A stretch of 64,000 bases of DNA, taken from contig NZ_AHCA01000008.1 in assembly GCF_000238355.1 (NCBI RefSeq), positions 183,954 through 247,953 on the forward strand. Reading direction: 5' to 3'. Below the pieces are notes generated by a model. That model did no database searches. It was not told the DNA's origin and saw only the letters and a program-made list of their open reading frames with translations. This DNA is from Pseudoalteromonas haloplanktis ATCC 14393 (lineage in GTDB: Bacteria; Pseudomonadota; Gammaproteobacteria; Enterobacterales; Alteromonadaceae). The position numbers and the translations under genes are program-made. Numbering within the stretch: position 1 is the first letter of the stretch; each line of letters opens with the position of its first letter. Positions 18,187 through 27,744 of the stretch are shown piece by piece.

Positions 18187-18828
18187 CTAGGCGACGTTCG
18201 ACGAATCTAAGTACTGCCCAATGCCTAAGGTAAACATCCATAACCCCCATAAGCTGTGTTCAATTACACATACAAAAGTAGAACGGCTTTGTGCGTAGGT
18301 AAATGAAAACAATAAGCCACCAATAAACGCTAGCAGTACTGCTACCCAGTTAGCGTAAACAATATGCGCTAATGCAAACACTGTGGCGCTGATCACGATG
18401 CGTAGGCTTTTTTTTGGCATGATGCGTTTATAGCGATGAAAAAAATAGGTGCGAAATATTAATTCTTGAGGCACTACAGATAATAACGGATACAAAAGCA
18501 GAAGCAGCAGCCAATCGTGGAATGAATTACGCGGTAGCAAAAACCAATTACCTTGATTGATGATGCCGTAAAATACCCCTGAGAAGAGCGCGCCTATAAA
18601 AAAGAAGCTAAATAGTCGGCGTTTGACCGCAGAAAATTCACCAAAGCTGGTGAGCCTAAAGCGTTTAAAGTGGGGATCGCTAAGTAGTAGCATGCCACAA
18701 ACACTCATCAGTACAATAAGTGCGGGGATCAACCAATTAGCAAGGTGAGCGCGAAGATAAAAACCCAGTAAGGGCAGGCAAACAAATATCAGGGTAAATT
18801 CAAACCAGCGGTATTGATTGGCGTTCAA
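18187..18828 (-). CDS. CPBP family intramembrane protein (Rce1/Abi-like)
   Basis: A 213-aa protein with about six to seven hydrophobic helices. The CPBP core is recognisable: motif 1 PQELIFRTYFFHRY, motif 2 FALAHIVYANW and motif 3 VIEHSLWGLW. In Rce1-like proteases motif 1 is EExxxR; here the first glutamate is Gln, although the second Glu, Arg and both motif histidines remain. It may be a CAAX-type protease or a non-proteolytic relative. It is upstream of nothing obvious and follows the same orientation as yciB. Confidence 0.8.
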   Translation of the reverse strand: MNANQYRWFEFTLIFVCLPLLGFYLRAHLANWLIPALIVLMSVCGMLLLSDPHFKRFRLTSFGEFSAVKRRLFSFFFIGALFSGVFYGIINQGNWFLLPRNSFHDWLLLLLLYPLLSVVPQELIFRTYFFHRYKRIMPKKSLRIVISATVFALAHIVYANWVAVLLAFIGGLLFSFTYAQSRSTFVCVIEHSLWGLWMFTLGIGQYLDSSNVA

Positions 18829-18888
18829 GGTCGTCTCAGCATGATTTTGTTTAATAGCCTATCAAGCTAAGACGACAGATTTATGACA

Positions 18889-19482
18889 TTATGTAAGTTT
18901 GCTATCGTCGGTTTTAGGCTGGTCTTCATCAGGTAAATATTTATAGAGCATGATGATACTGACAAAAATACTGACAAAGGTAATAGCCATCAGTCCAAAC
19001 ACTTTAAAGTTAACCCAAAAATCAAGAGAGAAACTATAAGCAATATAAATATTGAGTGCTGCAATAGCGGCTGTAATGGCAACCCATAGTAAGTTGAGTT
19101 TGTCCCACAGTGGTTCAGGTACGCTAATGGCTTGCTCTGCTTCAAAGGCATTATTTAACACTGAACTCAGTGCTTGCTTGACGAGGTTCTTGCCCATCAA
19201 GTAGCGGCTGCTCAATAAAGTTACAGACAACACCGCATAAATAATTGTGGCCTTCCATTTCACAAACTGCTCATCATGAAAAACGAGTGTGAGCGTGCCT
19301 AAAATGACGGCGATGGCAAAAAATAACCACTGACGCGCTGGTACTTTTCCTTTTTTAAAATAAGAATAGGCAACTTGAATAAGCGTGGTGCCCATCAATA
19401 GCGCTGTTGCCCAATAAATATCAACTAACTTAAAGACCGCAAAAAATAATACTAGCGGAATAAACTCGATTAATGCATGCAT
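18889..19482 (-). CDS. yciB: Inner membrane septation protein A family (YciB)
   Basis: A 197-aa membrane protein of the YciB/IspZ family (E. coli about 179 aa), which affects envelope and division integrity. I use the ATG at 19482 (MHALIEFIPL); a TTG-started frame extends 8 codons further. Family features are FFAVFKLVDIYWATA, the QWLFFAIAV segment and EPLWDKLNLLWVAI, with a C-terminal YLPDEDQ tail. It stands alone after CPBP in the yci neighbourhood of trp. Confidence 0.92.
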   Translation of the reverse strand: MHALIEFIPLVLFFAVFKLVDIYWATALLMGTTLIQVAYSYFKKGKVPARQWLFFAIAVILGTLTLVFHDEQFVKWKATIIYAVLSVTLLSSRYLMGKNLVKQALSSVLNNAFEAEQAISVPEPLWDKLNLLWVAITAAIAALNIYIAYSFSLDFWVNFKVFGLMAITFVSIFVSIIMLYKYLPDEDQPKTDDSKLT

Positions 19483-19657
19483 AGATAGCTCAAAATGTGA
19501 GAACAAAAAATAATTGCACAGGTTGTATCAACTTATTGTGTTGTTTACAAGGTTGACTTAGTGCTTACTAACCCTTAGCCTGCGTGCCTTTGTATTCAAT
19601 CATTACCAAAATCCACTGAACAGTTATCGAATAAGTGGGGTTTTTAGGAGCATTTTT

Positions 19658-19927
19658 ATGAATAAATCAGAGCTTATCAGTACCATGTCGGCGCGCAGTG
19701 AATTAACCAAGAAAGATTCCCAAGCAGCTTTATCAAGCATGTTAGCTGTGATCACCAAGTCACTTTCTGAAGGCGATCAAGTACAAATAAATGGTTTTGG
19801 CACATTTGCCTTGAGTTATTACCCGGCGCGCACAGGACGCAACCCACAAACAGGCGCAGCAATTGAAATAGAAGGAGCCAATAAGCCAGTGTTTAAAGCA
19901 GCGAAAGCATTGAAAGACGCCTTATAA
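19658..19927 (+). CDS. HU-family DNA-binding protein
   Basis: An 89-aa HU/IHF-fold protein. Start supported by AGGAG 7 bases upstream. It has the MNKSELI N-terminus, the helical dimer core, VQINGFGTF and the DNA-binding arm with ARTGRNPQTGAAIEI, ending in KPVFKAAKALKDAL. It bends and compacts DNA in the nucleoid. The sequence is more divergent than main HupA/HupB proteins (for example ALSYYPARTG), so it is probably an accessory HU paralogue. Confidence 0.93.
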   Translation: MNKSELISTMSARSELTKKDSQAALSSMLAVITKSLSEGDQVQINGFGTFALSYYPARTGRNPQTGAAIEIEGANKPVFKAAKALKDAL

Positions 19928-20064
19928 TGTAGAATCTTCGCACTTTGTTACTCAATTACAGAGTGCTTGTCATTTCCTAGCTATACCCCCTTTAATTTCA
20001 ACATCTTATATTTGGCATGGTGTCTGCTTTTATATCCTTAAGCTTAATTAAATAAGGAGATATC

Positions 20065-20643
20065 ATGTCTACATTACAAACTGGTAGCCAACTAAAAGGC
20101 AAAAAAATAGCAATTTTAGCAACTGACGGCTTTGAGCAAAGTGAGCTGTTTTCACCGCGAGATGCTTTATTAGACGCAGGCGCAACTGTTGAGGTTATTT
20201 CAATCAAAGAAGGTGAAATTACTGGTTGGGATGAAGATGTATGGGGCGATAAAGTGGCCGTGGATAAACTCGCCAGTGAGGCCAGTAGTGATGATTATGA
20301 TGCATTGCTCTTACCTGGCGGTTTATTTAACCCGGATAGTTTGCGGATTGACAAAGATGCAAAAGCATTTGTTGATGGCTTTTTTGGAGCCGATAAAAAC
20401 AAACCCGTCGCAGCGATTTGCCATGGACCATGGTTATTAGCAGAAATTAATAAATTGCGAGACCGCACAGTAACCTCTTTCCCAAGTATTAAAACTGATT
20501 TGGTTAATGCTGGTGCTACGTGGGTCGACAAAGAAGTGAGTGTTGATAGAGGTTTAGTTACGAGCAGAAGCCCTGCGGATCTAGCTGCTTTTAATCGTAA
20601 ATTCATAGAAGAAATTATTGAAGGTAAACACCAAGCACATTAG
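20065..20643 (+). CDS. DJ-1/PfpI family protein (YhbO/PfpI-type)
   Basis: A 192-aa class I glutamine amidotransferase-like protein. It has the nucleophile elbow AAICHGPWLLAE with the conserved Cys followed by His, and the DGFEQSELFSPRDALLDAG start typical of PfpI/YhbO proteins. Members are proposed to act as glyoxalases, stress proteins or deglycases; activity is disputed and cannot be decided here. AAGGAG lies 7 bases before the ATG. It is convergent with trpA, sharing the terminator at 20648. Confidence 0.92.
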   Translation: MSTLQTGSQLKGKKIAILATDGFEQSELFSPRDALLDAGATVEVISIKEGEITGWDEDVWGDKVAVDKLASEASSDDYDALLLPGGLFNPDSLRIDKDAKAFVDGFFGADKNKPVAAICHGPWLLAEINKLRDRTVTSFPSIKTDLVNAGATWVDKEVSVDRGLVTSRSPADLAAFNRKFIEEIIEGKHQAH

Positions 20644-20647
20644 CTGA

Positions 20648-20670
20648 AAAGGGCGCATTGAGCGCCCTTT
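20648..20670. terminator. Bidirectional terminator between DJ-1/PfpI gene and trpA
   Basis: A 9-base perfect stem, AAAGGGCGC at 20648-20656 with GCGCCCTTT at 20662-20670, has a 5-base loop. It ends both the PfpI gene and the trp operon. Confidence 0.9.
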
Positions 20671-20678
20671 AGTTGTGC

Positions 20679-21509
20679 TTAGAGAGCTGTAGCTGCCTTC
20701 ATTGCGGCTACAAATTCTTTTAAACCATTCAACATTGCTTGTGGGTTTTCCAGATGAGTTTCAATGATTTTAACCACAGCAGAGCCTGAGATGGCACCCG
20801 CAGCGCCCGCATTGAGCGCGGCTTTTACATCTTCTGGAGTCGAAATACCAAAGCCCAGTAACGCAGGTGCGCTGTGGTACTCTTTTAATTTAGTAACAAT
20901 TGAAGATGCCGGCATCTGTGCTTTAGTTTCAGTGCCAGTAACGCCAGCTCGTGAAAGTAAATAGGTGTAACCGCGGCCGTAAGAGGCACATTCACGTAAG
21001 GTGTCATCAGGGGCGTTTGGTGTGGCGATGAAAATAGGGTCGATGCCGTTATTCATAGCCGCTTGACGAAACATTTTTGATTCATGCAGCGGCACGTCAG
21101 CGACTAAAATAGAATCAACACCAACCGCTTTTGCATCTTTGTAAAACGTCTCTAGGCCACGTTTAAACACTAAGTTTGAATACAGTAGTAAACCAATTGG
21201 AATATCGGCGTTATATTCACGTACTTGCTTAATAATATCAAAGCAATCTTGGGTATTAATATTGACATCTAGAGCGCGAATATTAGCCGCTTGAATAACG
21301 GGACCATCAGCGATTGGATCTGAAAATGGAATGCCGAGTTCTAATGCGTCAGCACCGCCATCTATTAAGCTTTTAATGATCTCAACGCTCAATTCTTTAT
21401 TTGGATCACCAATTGTCACAAAGGGTACAAATGAGCCTTGGTTTTGCTCGCTCAAACTGGCAAACATTTTACCGTAGCGGTCTGTTTTTTGAGTAGTTGC
21501 TTGGCTCAT
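20679..21509 (-). CDS. trpA: Tryptophan synthase alpha subunit
   Basis: A 276-aa TIM-barrel enzyme that cleaves indole-glycerol phosphate to indole and glyceraldehyde 3-phosphate, passing indole to TrpB. It shows [23 protein letters not shown] with the catalytic Glu, the Asp-Gly-Pro loop ADGPVIQ, and the phosphate-binding GFGIS and GAISGSAVV. Length is normal (E. coli 268). It overlaps trpB by 4 bases (ATGA), indicating translational coupling, and is the last gene of the trp operon. Confidence 0.97.
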   Translation of the reverse strand: MSQATTQKTDRYGKMFASLSEQNQGSFVPFVTIGDPNKELSVEIIKSLIDGGADALELGIPFSDPIADGPVIQAANIRALDVNINTQDCFDIIKQVREYNADIPIGLLLYSNLVFKRGLETFYKDAKAVGVDSILVADVPLHESKMFRQAAMNNGIDPIFIATPNAPDDTLRECASYGRGYTYLLSRAGVTGTETKAQMPASSIVTKLKEYHSAPALLGFGISTPEDVKAALNAGAAGAISGSAVVKIIETHLENPQAMLNGLKEFVAAMKAATAL

Positions 21510-22690
21510 AACTGCTCCTCCTTAGAAAGTACATCCATCACGTGGGCTAAATCTTTGTCACCACGACCACTTAAGTTCACCACTAAGATGGTGTCTTCAG
21601 TTTGCTGCTCAGCATATTTTAAGGCGTAGGCAAGGGCATGGCTTGATTCAAGCGCAGGTATAATACCTTCGTTTTTAGCTAATAACTGGAAAGCTTCGAG
21701 TGCTTCAGTGTCAGTAATACCAACATACTGTGCGCGGCCTGTTTCATGTAAAAAGGCATGCTGCGGACCTACAGCAGGGTAATCAAGACCCGCTGAAACA
21801 GAGTATGACTCTTCTATTTGGCCATCATCATTTTGCATAATGTACGTATAAGTACCGTGTAAGATACCTTTTGTGCCCTTACAGATGGTTGCACCATGCT
21901 CATGGGTATCAAGGCCTTTACCAGCAGGCTCTACACCAATGAGCTTCACACTTGGCTCGTCAATAAAGTCAGTAAACATACCAATGGCATTGGAGCCACC
22001 ACCCACACAGGCAAGTACCGCATCAGGTAGGCGACCTTCAGCTTTTAATACTTGTTGTTTGGCTTCTTCACCAATCATTTTTTGGAACTCACGTACCATG
22101 GTTGGGAAAGGGTGCGGACCTGCTGCTGTACCGAGTAGATAATGTGCTTCTTTATAATTTGCAGACCAATCACGTAGTGCTTCATTTACGGCATCTTTAA
22201 GTGTGCCTGAGCCTGCGGTAACAGGGATAACAGTCGCCCCCATTAATTTCATTCTGAACACATTTGGCTGCTGACGTTCGACATCTTTAGCCCCCATGTA
22301 AATACGACATTTCAAGCCAAGTAGTGCACATGCAAGTGCGGTTGCTACACCGTGTTGGCCTGCGCCAGTTTCAGCGATAACTTCTTTCTTACCCATACGT
22401 TTGGTTAACAAAGCTTGGCCTAACACTTGGTTTGTTTTATGAGCGCCGCCGTGCAGTAAATCTTCACGCTTTAAGTATAATTTTACTTTTGGGTTTTTAA
22501 TCAAATTACGGGTTAATGTCAGTGGCGTAGGGCGGCCAGCATATTCATTAAGTAACTTTTCAAACTCAGCTTGAAAAGCAGGATCTGTTTGCGACTTATT
22601 AAATTCGTTTTCTAGTTGTTTTAGTGCTGGTACGAGCAATTCTGGGACAAACATGCCGCCAAATTCGCCGAAATAAGCTGGATTATTCAT
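21506..22690 (-). CDS. trpB: Tryptophan synthase beta subunit
   Basis: A 394-aa PLP enzyme joining indole and serine to make tryptophan. I start at the ATG at 22690 ([12 protein letters not shown]), the family N-terminus; 13 upstream codons run into trpCF. The PLP lysine is in [12 protein letters not shown], with GAGQHGVA, the phosphate-binding [12 protein letters not shown], and the C-terminal LSGRGDKDL. The TrpA contact surface is normal. The gap to trpCF is 7 bases. Confidence 0.97.
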   Translation of the reverse strand: MNNPAYFGEFGGMFVPELLVPALKQLENEFNKSQTDPAFQAEFEKLLNEYAGRPTPLTLTRNLIKNPKVKLYLKREDLLHGGAHKTNQVLGQALLTKRMGKKEVIAETGAGQHGVATALACALLGLKCRIYMGAKDVERQQPNVFRMKLMGATVIPVTAGSGTLKDAVNEALRDWSANYKEAHYLLGTAAGPHPFPTMVREFQKMIGEEAKQQVLKAEGRLPDAVLACVGGGSNAIGMFTDFIDEPSVKLIGVEPAGKGLDTHEHGATICKGTKGILHGTYTYIMQNDDGQIEESYSVSAGLDYPAVGPQHAFLHETGRAQYVGITDTEALEAFQLLAKNEGIIPALESSHALAYALKYAEQQTEDTILVVNLSGRGDKDLAHVMDVLSKEEQL

Positions 22691-22697
22691 AGTAACC

Positions 22698-24062
22698 TCA
22701 ATATTTACGGATGCTAATAAATGCATCATTTAATTTGTTTGGGCATTTTTTACCGGCGCTTTGCTCAACCCCAGAATTTAGGTCAAGTCCATGCGCGCCT
22801 TGGTATAATGCACCTTGAATATTGTCTGCGTTTAAGCCACCGGCGAGCATAAATGGTTGCTTCGCTTCTTTGAGAATGGCCCAATCAAAGGTTTTACCTG
22901 TGCCGCCTGCTTGGGTGTCGCTGTAGGTGTCGTATAAATGACGATCAATACCACTCATAGGCTCTGGCAAGCTGTCTTTAATTGCTTGTGCTTTCCAAAT
23001 TTGACAGTTGTTTGGTAATAACGGCCGTAGTTGGTTTATATAAGTTTCGTCTTCTTGACCGTGTAATTGTACCGCAGCTAGCTTTAAGCTTGTTGCATGC
23101 TCTGCGACATTAGCAATGCTCTCATTTACAAATACACCGACATAAGCAAGTGGGGCGCTTTGGGTGATTTGTAAAGCACAATCAAGATCAACATAACGTG
23201 GCGATTTTGGGGCGAATATTAAACCGCCGAACACAGCACCACTTTCATAAGCGGCAATAGCGTCTTGACTACGAGTTAATCCACAGACCTTGTTCTCGCC
23301 CAAAATAACACTACGGCAGGCGCGCTCTAAATCACGTTCGGCCATTAGCGAGCTGCCAATTAAAAAGCCGTTACACAAAGGAGCTAAGCGTTTTACATCT
23401 TGATGGGTATAAATACCTGATTCTGAAATAACTACTTTATCATCAGGAATAAGCTTACGAAGCTTCTCAGTAGTGGCTAAGTTAGTACTTAAGTCACGTA
23501 AGTCACGGTTATTAATACCAATGATCTGAGCATCAAGGGCCAGAGCACGGTGTACTTCTTGCTCATTACTTACTTCGGTTAGAATGGCCATATTTAAGCT
23601 TTTAGCAACGTTCGCAAGCGATTGGTATTGGCTGTCATCAAGTACCGACAGCATTAATAAAATGGCATCGCCACCATAAATACGTGCCATATAAATTTGG
23701 TATTCATCAATAAAGAAATCTTTACAGATCAATGGCTGCTCAACTTGGCTACGAACAAACTCAAGATAATCAAAGCTGCCTTGGAAGTATTTTTCGTCGG
23801 TTAATACACTAATGCAACTAGCGTAGTTTTTATATACGCCGGTGATCTCAGCTAAATCAAACGGCTCACGAATAAGCCCCTTTGACGGTGAGGCTTTTTT
23901 ACACTCTAAAATAAATTGTGTACCAGGTGCTGCAAGGGCTTGATAAAAATCACGATTTGTCGGTACTGCTTGATGTTTAAAGCTCTCAAGCGGGCGTTTG
24001 GCTTTACGCTCAACGAGTTCTACTTTTTTATCAGCGACTATTTTGTCTAATACATTAGCCAT
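22698..24062 (-). CDS. trpCF: Indole-3-glycerol phosphate synthase/phosphoribosylanthranilate isomerase fusion
   Basis: A 454-aa bifunctional enzyme for steps 3 and 4 of tryptophan synthesis. The N-half (residues 1 to about 255) is TrpC with [25 protein letters not shown] and the VISESGI strand. The C-half (from about 256) is TrpF with [11 protein letters not shown], the catalytic Cys in [19 protein letters not shown] and [11 protein letters not shown]. The fusion arrangement matches enteric bacteria and Vibrio (E. coli 453 aa). It overlaps trpD by 8 bases. Confidence 0.96.
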   Translation of the reverse strand: MANVLDKIVADKKVELVERKAKRPLESFKHQAVPTNRDFYQALAAPGTQFILECKKASPSKGLIREPFDLAEITGVYKNYASCISVLTDEKYFQGSFDYLEFVRSQVEQPLICKDFFIDEYQIYMARIYGGDAILLMLSVLDDSQYQSLANVAKSLNMAILTEVSNEQEVHRALALDAQIIGINNRDLRDLSTNLATTEKLRKLIPDDKVVISESGIYTHQDVKRLAPLCNGFLIGSSLMAERDLERACRSVILGENKVCGLTRSQDAIAAYESGAVFGGLIFAPKSPRYVDLDCALQITQSAPLAYVGVFVNESIANVAEHATSLKLAAVQLHGQEDETYINQLRPLLPNNCQIWKAQAIKDSLPEPMSGIDRHLYDTYSDTQAGGTGKTFDWAILKEAKQPFMLAGGLNADNIQGALYQGAHGLDLNSGVEQSAGKKCPNKLNDAFISIRKY

Positions 24063-25128
24063 TACTTACCTCGGTGTTAGCTTGTTCTTTGTTACTACTA
24101 GTGACAATGGCATTTAAAGTATTTAATGCACGGCCACTTTGTAAAACCTCTTTAACTTGCGTGGCGGCACTTTTTAAATCATCAGCTTTATTGGTTAAAT
24201 AAAGTAATGCGGCTACGTTAACGATAATTGCAGCATTATGTGCGTCAGTGCCCGTACCCGCTAAAATAGCGCGACTTGCATTTGCGTTATATTCTGGCCC
24301 TTCACCGGCAAGTTGTTCAAGTGAATAGTTTGCAAGACCAAAATCTGCTGGGCTGATTGTATAATGACGGATCTCCCCGTTATTAAGCTCTGCAACTGTG
24401 GTTAAGCCGTGCAGGGCTATTTCATCAGTGCCTGAGCCATGTACCACCATTGCGCGCTTTGTACCTAATGTTTTTAATGTTTCTGCCATTGGTAGGCATA
24501 AGCTTTCATCGTAAACACCCAGCAGTTGCACATCTGGTGCCGCTGGATTGGCCAGTGGTCCTAATATGTTAAAAATAGTACGTGTTTTTAAGGTGGTACG
24601 TACTCCCATCGCATGACGGACACCACTGTGGTAGTGCGGTGCAAATAAAAAGGTAAACCCCGTTTGCTCTAAACAGTGTGTGGCGTGTTCTGGGGTCATA
24701 TCGATATTGATACCCAGTGCTTTGAGTAAATCGGCAGAACCAGAATTACTCGATACACTGCGGTTACCATGTTTGACCATATTAATACCGCATGCTGCGG
24801 CAACGATGGCTGCAGTGGTGCTTATATTTATGGTGTTAGACCCATCGCCTCCGGTGCCACAACTATCGACAAGTTGTGTTAAGTTGGTAACAAAAGGCAC
24901 GGCATTGGCACGCATTGATGCCGCAGCGCCGGCGATCTCATCGCTCACTTCGCCTTTTATTTTTAATGCGACTAAAATGGCGGCAAGTTCGATATCATTA
25001 ACGTTACCTTGCATAATGGCATCGAATAATTGTTGGCTTTGACTAAAGCTTAATGATGTTTGCGTTAATAACACATCAATCATTGAGCCAATGCTCGCCT
25101 CACTGGCTGATTGTTGGTTTACTGGCAT
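24055..25128 (-). CDS. trpD: Anthranilate phosphoribosyltransferase
   Basis: A 357-aa enzyme transferring phosphoribose from PRPP to anthranilate. Diagnostic motifs are DSCGTGGDGSNTINIST, the GNRSVSSNSGSADLLKALG segment, and RTIFNILGPLANPA. It is not fused to trpG, unlike E. coli TrpGD. The gap to trpG is 8 bases and it overlaps trpCF, so all are one operon. Confidence 0.97.
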   Translation of the reverse strand: MPVNQQSASEASIGSMIDVLLTQTSLSFSQSQQLFDAIMQGNVNDIELAAILVALKIKGEVSDEIAGAAASMRANAVPFVTNLTQLVDSCGTGGDGSNTINISTTAAIVAAACGINMVKHGNRSVSSNSGSADLLKALGINIDMTPEHATHCLEQTGFTFLFAPHYHSGVRHAMGVRTTLKTRTIFNILGPLANPAAPDVQLLGVYDESLCLPMAETLKTLGTKRAMVVHGSGTDEIALHGLTTVAELNNGEIRHYTISPADFGLANYSLEQLAGEGPEYNANASRAILAGTGTDAHNAAIIVNVAALLYLTNKADDLKSAATQVKEVLQSGRALNTLNAIVTSSNKEQANTEVSNG

Positions 25129-25136
25129 ACTGTCCT

Positions 25137-25754
25137 CTACTGCTGTGCATTGGCTAAAAATTGCATACTTTGTTGAAGTAGCGCGGCGCCATTTGGCGTC
25201 AAAATAGACTCAGGATGAAATTGATACCCAAGCGCTTTATCATCGTGGTGATAAATCGCCATCGGGATCGCTTCATAATGGGCAATCACGCTAACACTGT
25301 CAGGCACTTTAGTGGCCATTAAAGAGTGATAACGTGCCACTGGCATACGTTCGCCCATGCCAGCAAATACTGGATGATCACCCAATTCAATAATGGATGA
25401 CTTACCATGAACTGTCTCACCCGCATGACCGATAATTCCGCCGTAGCTTTGTGTTAACGCTTGCTGACCAAGGCAAATTCCCAGCATTGGGAAGCGGCCT
25501 TTACATAATTCAATCAAGGCCATTAAACAGCCTGCCGCAGAGGGTGTGCCAGGACCTGGTGAAAGTACTAAAATGACCGGCTTAGTTTCACCACACATTT
25601 TGTCAAAAATAACCTGTGCATCTATGTTGTTACGATATACCACTAAATCGCTGCCTAACATAGAAAGTTCATCGACTAAGTTATAACTAAATGAATCAAA
25701 ATTATCTAAAAAGTAAATTTTAACGTCCGTTAGCTTAGTATTAGTTACGCTCAT
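25137..25754 (-). CDS. trpG: Anthranilate synthase glutamine amidotransferase component
   Basis: A 205-aa type 1 glutamine amidotransferase that supplies ammonia to TrpE. It has YFLDNFDSFSYNL, the LSPGPGTP oxyanion region, the nucleophile in MLGICLGQQAL, and the catalytic His-Pro-Glu in GYQFHPESILTP. It starts one base after the trpE stop. It is a standalone gene rather than a trpGD fusion. Confidence 0.97.
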   Translation of the reverse strand: MSVTNTKLTDVKIYFLDNFDSFSYNLVDELSMLGSDLVVYRNNIDAQVIFDKMCGETKPVILVLSPGPGTPSAAGCLMALIELCKGRFPMLGICLGQQALTQSYGGIIGHAGETVHGKSSIIELGDHPVFAGMGERMPVARYHSLMATKVPDSVSVIAHYEAIPMAIYHHDDKALGYQFHPESILTPNGAALLQQSMQFLANAQQ

Positions 25755-25755
25755 T

Positions 25756-27324
25756 TTAGTGTCCTTGATACGTCGATTGAATGGCTGTGATCACCGCTTG
25801 TGCTTTAGCGCGGGTTTCGTTTGCTTCAGATTGTGGATCTGAGTCATACACAACTCCGGCACCGGCTTGTACATAAGCGATGTTATTTTTAACAAAGGCT
25901 GAGCGAATAACAATACAGCTATCCATTGCGCCATCACCGGTTAAATAACCAACAGCGCCACCGTAACTGCCACGGCGTTTACCTTCGGTTTGACGTACCA
26001 ACTCTGCGGCACTGACTTTGGGGGCACCGACTAATGTGCCCATATTCATACAGGCTTGATAAGCGTGCAGGGCATCCAGTTCTGGCTTTAATGTGCCAAC
26101 AACACGTGATACTAAATGCATTACTTGTGAATAACGGTCTACTTTTAATAACTCTTTAGCGTGACGAGTACCGGGTACGCTAATACGAGCAACGTCGTTA
26201 CGGGCTAGATCAACCAGCATTAAATGTTCTGCACGCTCTTTTTGATCGTTACGCAATTCAAGTTCAATTCGGCTGTCTAAATCAGGATTGATCTGACCAT
26301 TAGCAAATTTACCACGAGGGCGGGTGCCTGCAATTGGATAGACTTCAACTTGCTGCGAATCAGCGCAAAACTTTAACGCTGATTCAGGCGATGCACCAAA
26401 TAATGCAAACTCGCTATCACGCATATAAAACATATACGGGCTTGGATTTTGTTTTTTAAGTTGGCTGTACGCATGAAGTGGGTTTGCACACGCTAAAGAA
26501 AATGTCCGTGATGGCACGACCTGAAAAATATCACCGTCAACAATATGTTTTTTCAAGGTATTAACTTGCTGACAATAGTCTTCATCACTAATATCCACAG
26601 TTACTTCGCTGCTGCCTGTGCTTTGGTTTGCTGTAAAGCTATCCGCCTCATCACATAATGCATTTAAACGTTCGAGCTTTTTACCTACTTCAAAACAGTT
26701 TGCATGTACATCTGGACCATTAAATACATTGCCAATTAATTCGGTCGTTTTGGCTTGATGATCAATCACGACTAAAGTTTCAGCTAAGTAGAATACATAA
26801 TCAGGGCAACTGTTTTCACCATCAGGCACCTCGCTTAACTGCTCAAAATTAGCCACCATGTCATAAGCAAAAACCCCGCCTAAAAATAGCGAAAACGGGT
26901 TTTCGGTGGTACTGCTAATATTATTAATACAACAACGCAGTGCACTAAAGGCATTATCGGCAATGAGTTTTGATGCTTCGTCAATGTTGCTGTCAGTACC
27001 TTGGTATTCAATACTTAGGGTTAAACCGTCTAATTGCGTATGGCAATTGTCGAGTTTAGTTTGTAAGTAGGGCAGCAACTGTAAGCCATTGTTAGACTGC
27101 GCCGTTACTGTGACGGTTTTACCCGTACAGATAATTTTCAGGGCACAATCGACCAAAATCAAACTTTTAACACTGTCTTTAGAGTCTATTTCAGCTGACT
27201 CTAAAAGCAGTGAATTGTCTTTATCAAGTAGCCCATATAATGCTAGTGGGCTGTGGATATATTCTCGCACTTCGGTGATGCTGGTAACTTCACCTGGTGT
27301 TGTTGTTATATGACTAAAAATCAA
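25756..27324 (-). CDS. trpE: Anthranilate synthase component I
   Basis: A 522-aa enzyme, close to E. coli (520 aa), converting chorismate to anthranilate with TrpG ammonia. The N-domain keeps the LLLESAEIDSKD tryptophan feedback site (LLES). Catalytic motifs are FQVVPSRTFS, YPIAGTRPRG, LMLVDLARNDVARI and GAPKVSAAELV, with the C-terminal IQAGAGVVYDSDP-like segment AYVQAGAGVVYDSD. It is the first structural gene after two attenuators. Both transcription and enzyme activity are therefore expected to respond to tryptophan. Confidence 0.97.
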   Translation of the reverse strand: MIFSHITTTPGEVTSITEVREYIHSPLALYGLLDKDNSLLLESAEIDSKDSVKSLILVDCALKIICTGKTVTVTAQSNNGLQLLPYLQTKLDNCHTQLDGLTLSIEYQGTDSNIDEASKLIADNAFSALRCCINNISSTTENPFSLFLGGVFAYDMVANFEQLSEVPDGENSCPDYVFYLAETLVVIDHQAKTTELIGNVFNGPDVHANCFEVGKKLERLNALCDEADSFTANQSTGSSEVTVDISDEDYCQQVNTLKKHIVDGDIFQVVPSRTFSLACANPLHAYSQLKKQNPSPYMFYMRDSEFALFGASPESALKFCADSQQVEVYPIAGTRPRGKFANGQINPDLDSRIELELRNDQKERAEHLMLVDLARNDVARISVPGTRHAKELLKVDRYSQVMHLVSRVVGTLKPELDALHAYQACMNMGTLVGAPKVSAAELVRQTEGKRRGSYGGAVGYLTGDGAMDSCIVIRSAFVKNNIAYVQAGAGVVYDSDPQSEANETRAKAQAVITAIQSTYQGH

Positions 27325-27344
27325 ACCTCATTCCCTCAAAAAAT

Positions 27345-27374
27345 AAACCCCGCAAGCGATGCTGTGCGGGGTTT
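27345..27374 (-). terminator. trp attenuator 1 terminator (proximal to trpE)
   Basis: A 10-base stem, AAACCCCGCA at 27345-27354 with TGCGGGGTTT at 27365-27374, has a 10-base loop that can pair further (AGC with GCT). On the minus strand it is followed by ATTTTTTG, 20 bases before trpE. With the leader peptide at 27417 it forms a standard ribosome-mediated attenuator. Confidence 0.92.
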
Positions 27375-27416
27375 GAATAACGATACCTATGTTTTAGATA
27401 GACCATTACCGTCCCG

Positions 27417-27467
27417 CTATACCAGGCGCCACCACCAATGATGTGTAAGAGTTGCTACGTTATTCAT
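27417..27467 (-). CDS. trpL: trp leader peptide 1 (proximal), WWW
   Basis: A 16-codon leader peptide, MNNVATLTHHWWWRLV, with three consecutive TGG codons followed by a stop. It is preceded by a ribosome site (AGGG 8 bases before the ATG) and followed by the attenuator 1 terminator. When charged tRNA-Trp is scarce the ribosome should stall at the Trp codons and prevent terminator formation. It is shorter than the ORF search limit but convincing by composition and position. Confidence 0.92.
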   Translation of the reverse strand: MNNVATLTHHWWWRLV

Positions 27468-27495
27468 GTTTGTTACCCTAAAATTTAAATATAAA

Positions 27496-27518
27496 AAAAC
27501 CCGCCATAAGCGGGTTTT
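27496..27518 (-). terminator. trp attenuator 2 terminator (distal)
   Basis: A 9-base perfect stem, AAAACCCGC at 27496-27504 with GCGGGTTTT at 27510-27518, has a 5-base loop. On the minus strand it is followed by TTTTTTTATATTT. It stands between the two leader peptides and so would stop transcription before the second leader is made. Confidence 0.92.
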
Positions 27519-27553
27519 GAATGTGTTAGACACGACAATTCGCCACCCTTAAT

Positions 27554-27598
27554 TTAAGAGTGCCACCACCAAATAGTGTTTTGGATTGAATTGATCAT
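27554..27598 (-). CDS. trp leader peptide 2 (distal), WWW
   Basis: A 14-codon leader, MINSIQNTIWWWHS, again with three consecutive TGG codons. It is followed 36 bases later by the attenuator 2 terminator and preceded by the likely promoter at 27632-27661. Ribosome site is weak (AAAGAAC about 8 bases before the ATG). The peptide differs from leader 1 outside the Trp block, so this is not a recent duplication. Confidence 0.88.
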   Translation of the reverse strand: MINSIQNTIWWWHS

Positions 27599-27631
27599 TG
27601 TTTTTGTTCTTTATGTGTCTTAAGTGGCTAC

Positions 27632-27661
27632 AGTAAACCGTATCAACGGCGTTAGTGTCAA
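27632..27661 (-). promoter_or_regulatory. Probable trp operon promoter
   Basis: On the minus strand, TTGACA (27656-27661) is a perfect -35 box, separated by 18 bases from TTTACT (27632-27637), a plausible -10. Transcription would start about 27 bases upstream of leader 2. No recognisable TrpR operator (GTACTAGTTAACTAGTAC type) overlaps it, so control may rest on the attenuators. Confidence 0.7.
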
Positions 27662-27744
27662 GTATTTATTTAAAACAATTTATTAAAAAATTTTGTTATA
27701 CTTAATAACAACTTTCGCACATTTAATATGAGCAGTCTTCTCTT

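Noticed and set aside
27632..27661. TrpR operator at the trp promoter
   Set aside because: No GTACTAGTTAACTAGTAC-like palindrome overlaps the -35/-10 boxes or the bases near them.
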